Shown here piece by piece: positions 5,916 through 11,145 of a stretch of 11,145 nt of DNA. The notes below the pieces were generated by a model. The model was not told the DNA's origin. It saw nothing but the letters and a program-made list of their open reading frames with translations, and did not search any database. The position numbers and the translations under genes were made by a program. Source of the stretch: Candidatus Spyradenecus faecavium (lineage in GTDB: Bacteria; Verrucomicrobiota; Kiritimatiellia; RFP12; DVOR01). Every line of letters starts with the position of its first letter. Position 1 is the stretch's first letter. Location of the stretch: the NCBI GenBank assembly GCA_018713405.1, contig DVOR01000026.1, positions 1-11,145 of the forward strand, written 5' to 3'.

Positions 5916-8289
5916 AGGGCTCCCCCTTGGCGTTCGCCCAGAACTGGCCCCAGCGGAAGCGCGCCACGCGCCAGAGGTAGGCCGGGAGGTCGGGGATCAT
6001 CTCCTTCGCGATGAGGAGGATGTTGCCGGCGGAGTAATCGCGGCGCGGGTGGCCGGCGTAATGGTGCATCGAGGGATGGCGGATGCGCTCGGGGCGGCGG
6101 GGCCAATACCACAGGTTCTCGCCCAGGTAGAAGGCCTCGGCGTAGGTCAGGGAGCGCGGGTCGCGCAGCCACTCGGCCTCGTCGTGCGTCTGCCAGTCGA
6201 TGTTCCGCACGCCGCTGGCCGGGAGGATGGCGCGGTAGTAGTTGTCGAAGACGTGCGGGGCGGGGATGTCCGAGGGCATCAGGCGCCAGGCCGCGCGGCA
6301 CCGGCCGTCCACCTCGTAGCGGTCCTGCAGCGACAGGACGTAGACACGCGGCGCGTCCTCGGCCCGCATGCTTTCCACCAGCGAGAGCGCGTAGGCGCTC
6401 ATCCCGACCGCGAGGGTCAGCTTGCCGAGCGCGAAGAGGTAGGAGCTCGTGGCCAGGGTGGCCGTCACCGACACGCCCAACGCCCGCCCCACCAACGCCA
6501 GCGAGCGCCCCACCATCGCCCAAAGCCACCCCGCCACCGACGCCACGCACGTGAGCGGATAGAGCACGGTCCGCGCCAGGCGCCCCCCGCAACGGCACGC
6601 CGTGCCCCAATCGTAGGCCCGGTCGGCCAGCGCCGTACCGCCGCGCACCAGCGAGCGCCCCACGTCCGCCGAGCGGCTGACGTTGACGGTCATCGCGTTG
6701 AAGGCCACCAGCACCGGGAACATCCACAGGTGCGGCACGTAGCGCACGTAACCCACCATCTTCGTCGGCACGCAGAACGACGTCAGCAGGATCGCCCCGA
6801 TCAGCCACGGGGTCCCGCACCGCCGCGTGAGCAGCAGCATCACCAACGTCAGGCACATCACGATGCGGAAGCCCGTCCCCAGCCCGCCCACCTGGTCCAG
6901 GTGGTGGACCGGCCGGAAGGGCTTGCGCCCCAGCTTCCACTCATAGTAGCGGTGCGCCAGCCACTTCGAGAAGTAGGCGTTCACCACGCGCCCCACATAG
7001 CCCATCGCCCGCGCGTCGGCGTTCACCAGGCTGAAGTCCATCGTCATGCGCGGCGGGTCGCGCAGCTCCTCCTGGTCCAGGCGGTCGGCCCAAGCCTCGG
7101 GGTCGGCGGCCACGGCCTGCGCGTCCCACGGCTCGGGCTCGCGGCGCGGGGCGGGCCGGCGCTCCCCGCGCAGGATGGCCTGCCACTCGGCCGCCTGCCC
7201 GGCGCGCGCCTCGCGGAACTCCTGCGAGAAGGACTGCTCGGGGTAGAAGGGCCCGCCGCGGTTCACCCAGTTCGTCAGGTAGGGCGACACGCCGGCGGCG
7301 ACCGCGGCGGAGAAGCCCAGCGCGTTCGCCACCACCCATTTCCAGAACATCCACGTGCGCCGGTGGCGCACCGCCCCCCACAGCACCGGCAGCGTGAAGA
7401 GCGCCCCCGAGAGCACCAGGTTGACCACGCCGGTGAACTTCAGGTTGCACCCCAGGATCGGCGCCAGGGCCACGTAGGTCAGCCACTGCGAGCGCCCCGT
7501 CTTCCGGTAGGCGCACGCGGCCAGCAGGTAGACCATCAGCAGCGCGTAGAGCGAGCCGTCCTGCGCGAAGGCGAAGACGCTCGCGGCCACGCCCGGCGAA
7601 AGGAGCGTCAGCGAGGCGAAGAACCACCGCTTCCACCGCCCGCCCCCGAAGAGCAGCGGCGTCACCCGCCACGACACCGCCCCCAGCGTCACCGCCGTGA
7701 TGAGGATCAGCGTGTCGCCCGACTCCAGGTTGCCCGTCAGGGCGGCGGTCACGGCCCCCCACACCCAGCCGGCGCGCGGCAGGTAGGCCACGTGGTAGGA
7801 ATTGAAGGTCGCGGGGTCGGCGCCCGTCGCCGCCAGCATCGTCCCGCGCGTCGCGTCGAAGACGGGGTTCCACCCCTCCAGCAGCAGGCTCGACCCCATC
7901 AGATGGTAGGCCTGCGCGTCCCACCACGAGAAGAGCACGAACGCCTGGTCCACCAGGAAGACCGCCAGCGTCGCCAGGGCCAGCCAGCCCACGCGCTTGG
8001 CGCCGTCGCGCCACGTGCCGCCGCCCACCAGCGCCAGCCCCGCCGCGCCGAGGAAGCCCAAGGCCCCCCACCACCCCGTCACGGGCACGCCCACCAGGAA
8101 GCCCAGCGCCGCGAGGAGCACCGTCAGCGTCGGGAAGGCCAACAGCGCGGCCGGCAGCGGGAAGAGGTTCCGCCCCATCACCCGCGCCCAGAAGCCCGGC
8201 GCGGCGGACAGACGCCCCCCCGGCCGCCCGCGGAGCAACCGCTTGGGGCCCATGAACCGACGCAACAACCTGGGGTGCCTGCCCATCAC
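5905..8289 (-). CDS. Large polytopic membrane protein, GT-C glycosyltransferase-like, function unknown
   Basis: The 794-residue protein is rich in membrane spans (roughly 44-70, 73-90, 100-120, 175-205, 222-260, 270-305, 315-335, 472-487, 493-507, 518-534, 572-640). SWWDAQAYHLM (121-131) after an early span resembles the acidic first-loop motif of GT-C enzymes. GGPFYPEQSF (345-354) and GYVRYVPHLW (513-522) recall loops of GT-C or O-antigen polymerase-type proteins. A charged soluble insert occupies about 355-460 and the C-terminus from 640 is soluble. It overlaps the glycosyltransferase downstream by 11 bp, which supports a shared sugar-lipid role. The start is uncertain: GTG 8287-8289 and ATG 8284-8286 sit directly after a terminator with no well-spaced Shine-Dalgarno. 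ATGs at codon 13 (8253) and codon 38 (8178, just before the first span) are alternatives. Residue numbers assume the GTG. Coding status is firm, function is inference. Confidence 0.8.
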   Translation of the reverse strand: MMGRHPRLLRRFMGPKRLLRGRPGGRLSAAPGFWARVMGRNLFPLPAALLAFPTLTVLLAALGFLVGVPVTGWWGALGFLGAAGLALVGGGTWRDGAKRVGWLALATLAVFLVDQAFVLFSWWDAQAYHLMGSSLLLEGWNPVFDATRGTMLAATGADPATFNSYHVAYLPRAGWVWGAVTAALTGNLESGDTLILITAVTLGAVSWRVTPLLFGGGRWKRWFFASLTLLSPGVAASVFAFAQDGSLYALLMVYLLAACAYRKTGRSQWLTYVALAPILGCNLKFTGVVNLVLSGALFTLPVLWGAVRHRRTWMFWKWVVANALGFSAAVAAGVSPYLTNWVNRGGPFYPEQSFSQEFREARAGQAAEWQAILRGERRPAPRREPEPWDAQAVAADPEAWADRLDQEELRDPPRMTMDFSLVNADARAMGYVGRVVNAYFSKWLAHRYYEWKLGRKPFRPVHHLDQVGGLGTGFRIVMCLTLVMLLLTRRCGTPWLIGAILLTSFCVPTKMVGYVRYVPHLWMFPVLVAFNAMTVNVSRSADVGRSLVRGGTALADRAYDWGTACRCGGRLARTVLYPLTCVASVAGWLWAMVGRSLALVGRALGVSVTATLATSSYLFALGKLTLAVGMSAYALSLVESMRAEDAPRVYVLSLQDRYEVDGRCRAAWRLMPSDIPAPHVFDNYYRAILPASGVRNIDWQTHDEAEWLRDPRSLTYAEAFYLGENLWYWPRRPERIRHPSMHHYAGHPRRDYSAGNILLIAKEMIPDLPAYLWRVARFRWGQFWANAKGEPYGR

Positions 8290-8291
8290 GC

Positions 8292-8323
8292 AAAAAGCCG
8301 CCCGCGCCTCCCGGCGGGGCGGC
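8292..8323 (-). terminator. Intrinsic terminator after the parvulin gene
   Basis: On the minus strand, the arms at 8317-8323 and 8297-8303 form a perfect 7-bp GCCGCCC/GGGCGGC stem. After a one-base bulge, a further 4-bp stem (8313-8316 with 8305-8308) closes a 4-nt loop. TTTTT (8296-8292) follows directly. It starts 14 nt after the TAA at 8338-8340. This is the best-formed terminator in the window and separates the chaperone gene from the downstream membrane-protein operon, although no promoter is evident after it. Confidence 0.82.
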
Positions 8324-8337
8324 CGAAGAGCTTTGCC

Positions 8338-9687
8338 TTACTTCGCGGGCGGCGGCGCCGCGAACTCAGGGAAGAGCGGGCTGGCGACCTGCTGGGCCTT
8401 GACCTGCTCCGTGAACCAAGCGCGCAGGGCGTCCGTCCGGCGCTGGCCCTGCAGGCCCTCACGGATCTGCTCGGCGTCCGCCTGCGGCACCGGCACCACC
8501 AGCGCGGCGAGCGTCAGCATCGCGGGCTTGTCCTCCGTCTTCAGGAGGATGTGGCTGGCCTGGACGGTCCCGGCCGCGTCGTCGCGCTGGGTCACCTTCA
8601 CGATGTGCCAGCCGAAGGGCGTCTTGAAGACGGGGCTCACCTCGCCGACCGGCAGGGAGAAGGCGACGTCCTCAAACTCCTTCACCATCATCCCGCGGCC
8701 GAACTGGCCCAGGTCGCCGCCGGCGCGCGCGCCGCTCGGGCAGTCGGAGAATTCCTTCGCCAAGGCGGCGAAGTCCTCGCCCTTCACGATACGCTCGCGG
8801 ATGCCCTCGAGCTTGGCCTTCTGGGCCTCGCCGTTCGGGTCGGCCTCCGCGGGCGTGCGGGCCGTGACCTTGAACATCGCCAGCGCGCCGGGCAGGTCCA
8901 ACACGGGCGTCGTGCCGCCCGCCTGCGCGGCCTGGATGGCCGTCGCCGCGGCCGGCGGGAAGTTGCGCGCCAGCTCGGATTCGGGCAGGGTCACGGGGTC
9001 CTTGATCGCCGAATTGGCCTTCGCCAAGTCCTCGAAGGTCGCCGTGCCGTCGGCCAGCTGCTTGGCGTAGCCGTCCATGGCCTCACGCGCCAGCTTGGCC
9101 TCGGCCGCCAGCTTCTCGAGCTCGGCCTTCACCTCGTCGTCGGCGACCTTGACGTCCTTCAGCACCACGTCGTCGAAGAACTTCTGGGCCAGGATGCTCT
9201 GGTCGATCAGCTGCTGGGTGCGCTCCTTGCCGTAGGGCGACTCCGCCAGCAGGGTCTCGACCGTCTGGCCGGTCTGGGCTTGCAGGTCGGCGGCGAACTT
9301 GGTGCGCGCGGCCTCGTCGATTGTCACGCCGGCGGCCTTCGCGGCGTTCGCGATCAGGTTCGACTCGATGAAGGCCTGGACCTGACGCATCCGCACGTTC
9401 TGCTCGAACGCCTCGCGCATCTGGGCCGGGATGGCCATGCCCGAGGCCTTCTCGTAGGCGGCGGTCTCGTCGGCCACGCGCTGCTTCAGCTCGCCCCAGG
9501 TCAACGTCTTGTCGCCGACCTTGGCCACCATGTCCTCATCCTTCGGGGGCGGCGGCAACGCCACCACGTCGCTCTCAACCCCCTTAGGTGCGGGCTGGGC
9601 GTCCCCGCCCGCGGCGATCGCAAAGGAAGCCGAGACCGCCAAGAGCGCCACGGCGATTCCGCCAAACATCAAACGTTGCTTCATCAT
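8338..9687 (-). CDS. Secreted SurA/PpiC-type parvulin peptidyl-prolyl isomerase
   Basis: The 449-residue protein starts with a signal peptide (basic MMKQR, hydrophobic 8-24, likely cleavage near AIAA|GG at 26). MVAKVGDKTLTWGELKQRV (53-71) and the helical region to about 200 match the N-terminal chaperone domain of SurA/PrsA relatives. Residues 214-276 look like an eroded parvulin half-domain ending LAMFKVTAR. Residues 286-366 are a clear parvulin core: GEDFAALAKEFSDCPSG, GGDLGQF (323-329), FEDVAFSLPVGEVS and TPFGWHIVKV. It should isomerise prolyl bonds and assist folding of exported proteins in the periplasm. The ASHILL strand that normally opens a parvulin domain appears only after the core, at 377-382. 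AGAGGA upstream is 4 nt from the first ATG (9685-9687) and 7 nt from the second (9682-9684), so the second may be used. The gene appears monocistronic, with its own promoter and terminator. Confidence 0.9.
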   Translation of the reverse strand: MMKQRLMFGGIAVALLAVSASFAIAAGGDAQPAPKGVESDVVALPPPPKDEDMVAKVGDKTLTWGELKQRVADETAAYEKASGMAIPAQMREAFEQNVRMRQVQAFIESNLIANAAKAAGVTIDEAARTKFAADLQAQTGQTVETLLAESPYGKERTQQLIDQSILAQKFFDDVVLKDVKVADDEVKAELEKLAAEAKLAREAMDGYAKQLADGTATFEDLAKANSAIKDPVTLPESELARNFPPAAATAIQAAQAGGTTPVLDLPGALAMFKVTARTPAEADPNGEAQKAKLEGIRERIVKGEDFAALAKEFSDCPSGARAGGDLGQFGRGMMVKEFEDVAFSLPVGEVSPVFKTPFGWHIVKVTQRDDAAGTVQASHILLKTEDKPAMLTLAALVVPVPQADAEQIREGLQGQRRTDALRAWFTEQVKAQQVASPLFPEFAAPPPAK

Positions 9688-9719
9688 CTGTCCTCTATGA
9701 GATGTTCACGATTTCCCCC

Positions 9720-9749
9720 ATGATAGCACATCCGAATCCCCGAAAACAA
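9720..9749 (-). promoter_or_regulatory. Candidate sigma70-type promoter of the parvulin gene
   Basis: On the minus strand, TTGTTT (9749-9744) is followed after 18 bp by TATCAT (9725-9720), with TGC before it as an extended -10 element. The predicted transcript start near 9713 gives a leader of about 25 nt. The region is clearly AT-richer than its surroundings. This was matched by eye only, and an alternative promoter within the upstream palindromes cannot be excluded. Confidence 0.42.
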
Positions 9750-9801
9750 ACCCAATCGCGCCGAAGCGCCCCCGCCTGTACGGCACGACGCAGGGGGCCC
9801 C

Positions 9802-9845
9802 ATTCCAAATAAGTCTAGATGATTTTCCGAAACCCTTAAGGGTTT
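9802..9845. repeat. Dispersed palindromic element, copy 2 (left half plus core)
   Basis: This segment matches 233-276 at 37 of 44 positions, including CAAATAAGT and the core GAAACCCTTAAGGGTTT. Only the left half of the copy-1 palindrome is conserved. Beyond the core, the right arm is replaced by tandem AAACCCTTAGGGTTT palindromes. Its half-site also matches the inverted right half of copy 1 (ATAAGTC, then TTTTCCGAAACCCTT), giving three related half-sites in the window. It lies about 115 bp upstream of the parvulin start, inside the 324-bp gap. Confidence 0.75.
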
Positions 9846-9911
9846 GACCCAAAACCCTTAGGGTTTTGACCCGAACCCCTTAGGGTTTCGCCTCCGACCC
9901 TTTAGGGTTTC
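9830..9911. repeat. Four phased palindromes, consensus GAAACCCTTAGGGTTTC
   Basis: Four near-identical palindromes occur at 9830-9845, 9851-9867, 9873-9889 and 9896-9911. Their CCCTT(A/T)AGGG or CCCTTAGGG cores are centred at 9837.5, 9859, 9881 and 9902.5, giving intervals of 21.5, 22 and 21.5 bp, or two DNA helical turns. Spacers are short (GACCC-type). The layout resembles repeated operators on one DNA face, upstream of the parvulin promoter. No regulator gene is in the window. Confidence 0.78.
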
Positions 9912-9967
9912 ATCTCCGAATCTTCTGTGGCACCTGCCCGGGAAACGCACGTGGCTCACCGCGACAG

Positions 9968-9999
9968 CCAAGCCTCCAAGCCTCCAAACTTCCAAGCCT
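9968..9999. repeat. Four tandem octamers, CCAAGCCT x2, CCAAACTT, CCAAGCCT
   Basis: There are four contiguous 8-bp units (9968-9975, 9976-9983, 9984-9991, 9992-9999) followed by CC. This is the inverted counterpart of the tract at 328-359: CCAAACTT is a rotation of the complement of GGAAGTTT. The tract sits just downstream of the phosphodiesterase stop codon, as the other tract sits downstream of the Lnt-TPR stop. Its role is unknown. Confidence 0.8.
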
Positions 10000-10005
10000 C
10001 CATTC

Positions 10006-10020
10006 GGCCCTTTAGGGTTT
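10006..10020. repeat. Fifth CCCTTTAGGG palindrome, overlapping a stop codon
   Basis: GGCCCTTTAGGGTTT carries the core CCCTTTAGGG identical to the fourth copy at 9898-9907. Its centre (10012.5) is 110 bp from that copy's centre, about five times the 22-bp period. The TAA stop of the phosphodiesterase (10012-10014) lies inside it, and the last two sense codons (AAA CCC) are part of the repeat. Confidence 0.7.
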
Positions 10021-11145
10021 GGCGGGGGAGGCGAGGCGGGCGGCGAGGGCGCGGGCCAGGGCGAGCGCGTCGGAAACGGGGGGGAGGGGCAGGTCGGTGG
10101 CCAGGGCGACGGGGGCGTCGGCGCGGCCGTGCGTGCCGCGGACGCGGGTGACGTCGGCGCCGCTGTGGAAGGGGTTGACGCCGAAGAAGAGCTCACAGGG
10201 GTCGAAGCCGGGTTTGTTGTGGATGTCGACGTGCGTGGCGTAGTCGGGGGCCTCGCGCGGGTCGTCCCACCACGGCCAGGCGAACCAGCAGCCGGGCTTG
10301 GCGACGAGCTCCAGGTCGGCGCCGGCGACGCCCTCGCGGACGGCCTCGACCTCGGGGAGGTCGGCGAGGACGCGGCGGGCCTCTTCCTTGGCCGCGGGGT
10401 CGGCGCAGTAGACGGGGGCGACCTGGTGGTCGCAGAGCGCGAGGGCGCGGGTCCGGTAGAGGTCGGGGTAGCGCATGGCGCGGACGGGGCGCGTGGCGAA
10501 GAGGCCGGCGCGGCGGAGGGCGCGGTTGGGGAAGGCGACCGTGCCGGTGACGTCGGTGATGGCGTAGTCGCCCACGATGAGCAGGGCGTAGCCCTGGGCG
10601 CGGGCCGCGGCGGCCACCGTCTCGACCTGCGCGACGAGCTCGCGGACGGAGGCGGCGACGGCGGGGTGGCGCGTGCCGTGGCGCTGCAGCTGGTAGTCGA
10701 GGGTGGGCAGGTAGGCGAAGATCAGCTCGGGCGCGTCGCCGCGGGCGAGGCGGGCGGCCAGGGCGCCGGCGATGCCGCGGCCGACCTTCGGGTGGGCCAG
10801 GGGGCCCCAGTAGCGCCAGAGCTTGACGGGGTTGTCGCAGCCGAGGACGCGGGCGGGCTTCTGGTAGGTGGCCATGATCATGCCGCCGCCGTGCGTGTGG
10901 ATGGGCGCGGGCGAGGCGAGCTCCTCGACGTCCTCGCCCAGGGACTGCTGGAAGAAGTAGACCCCCACCCTGCCGCCCTTGGCGCGGAAGGGCTCCCACA
11001 CGCGGGGGCCGCGCACCAGCCGCGCGGACTGGCACCAGAACTGGGTCTGGAAGGTGTCGCGCAGGTAGAGGCCGTTGGCGGGGATGCCGTGGCCGGCGGG
11101 CGGGAGCGCGGTGCGCAGCGTGGCCTGGGCCACGCAGGTGACGGC
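10012..11145 (-). CDS. Alkaline-phosphatase-superfamily phosphodiesterase / nucleotide pyrophosphatase-like, 5' end missing
   Basis: The frame is open to the right edge, giving 377 residues, so the true start lies outside; an internal GTG at 11131-11133 is not the start. The visible N-terminus AVTCVAQATLRTALPPAGHG is the nucleophile region of the type I phosphodiesterase/nucleotide pyrophosphatase branch, with T3 the likely nucleophile. LPTLDYQLQRHG, VGDYAITDVTG, NRALRRAGLFATRP, CDHQVAPVY, HVDIHNKPGFDPCELFF and RGTHGR follow in the order I recall for the uncharacterised bacterial 'alkaline phosphatase family protein' group. The Asp and His residues in these motifs are probable zinc ligands. 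The substrate is not predictable; a phosphodiester or pyrophosphate bond is expected. No signal peptide can be assessed. A 324-bp intergenic region separates it from the parvulin gene, so co-transcription is not indicated. Confidence 0.82.
   Translation of the reverse strand, partial: AVTCVAQATLRTALPPAGHGIPANGLYLRDTFQTQFWCQSARLVRGPRVWEPFRAKGGRVGVYFFQQSLGEDVEELASPAPIHTHGGGMIMATYQKPARVLGCDNPVKLWRYWGPLAHPKVGRGIAGALAARLARGDAPELIFAYLPTLDYQLQRHGTRHPAVAASVRELVAQVETVAAAARAQGYALLIVGDYAITDVTGTVAFPNRALRRAGLFATRPVRAMRYPDLYRTRALALCDHQVAPVYCADPAAKEEARRVLADLPEVEAVREGVAGADLELVAKPGCWFAWPWWDDPREAPDYATHVDIHNKPGFDPCELFFGVNPFHSGADVTRVRGTHGRADAPVALATDLPLPPVSDALALARALAARLASPAKP

Noticed and set aside
5734..9723. 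A 1329-codon open frame on the plus strand across three minus-strand genes
   Set aside because: It spans gene boundaries and the terminator of the real genes, is His/Arg/Gln/Pro-rich without motifs, and has the same GC-bias explanation.
9752..9775. Short hairpin with a UUCG loop (minus strand GCGC-TTCG-GCGC) as a terminator of the phosphodiesterase transcript
   Set aside because: The stem is only four base pairs and the following sequence is not a clean U-run. It also overlaps the promoter region, so it was not listed.
9830..9911. Telomere-like TTTAGGG/CCCTTTA motifs
   Set aside because: The units are spaced palindromes rather than a head-to-tail heptamer array, lie inside a bacterial gene neighbourhood, and are separated by non-repeat spacers.
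9807..9911. CRISPR-like repeat array
   Set aside because: Repeats are about 16-17 bp, spacers only about 5-6 bp, there are no cas genes, and the repeats are fully palindromic.

Overview
This is an 11.1 kb, very GC-rich window with all recognisable genes on the minus strand, so transcription runs from high to low coordinates. An apolipoprotein N-acyltransferase and a secreted SurA/PpiC-type prolyl isomerase point to a Gram-negative (diderm) bacterium. Short octamer tracts of the GGAAGTTT / AGGCTTGG type between genes, and the family of the phosphodiesterase at the right edge, suggest the Planctomycetota-Verrucomicrobiota-Kiritimatiellota-Lentisphaerota group. That placement is inference from memory and was not tested.

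Layout from right to left, in the direction of transcription. (1) 11145-10012 is a 5'-truncated phosphodiesterase of the alkaline-phosphatase superfamily. (2) 10011-9688 is a 324-bp AT-richer intergenic region. It holds an octamer repeat tract, four near-identical palindromes spaced about 21.7 bp apart, one copy of a dispersed palindromic element, and a plausible sigma70-type promoter. (3) 9687-8338 is a secreted parvulin-type chaperone/isomerase, closed by a good intrinsic terminator at 8323-8292. (4) 8289-382 is a tight three-gene operon with overlapping reading frames: a large multi-membrane-span GT-C-like protein, a GT39/ArnT-like membrane glycosyltransferase, and an apolipoprotein N-acyltransferase fused in frame to about 790 residues of TPR repeats. 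(5) 381-168 is a second intergenic region with a fuller copy of the dispersed element, a perfect 8-bp hairpin and another octamer tract. (6) A gene fragment leaves the left edge.

The genes fit a common envelope theme. Lnt finishes lipoprotein acylation in the inner membrane, the two polytopic proteins probably move sugars onto lipid or protein acceptors on the periplasmic side, and the parvulin assists folding of exported proteins. The most unusual coding feature is the Lnt-TPR fusion, which has a signal-peptide-like segment at its junction. The most unusual non-coding feature is the repeat system around GAAACCCTTAAGGGTTTC, which occurs in both long intergenic regions and once overlaps a stop codon. 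I see no tRNA, rRNA, CRISPR array, transposase or phage gene.
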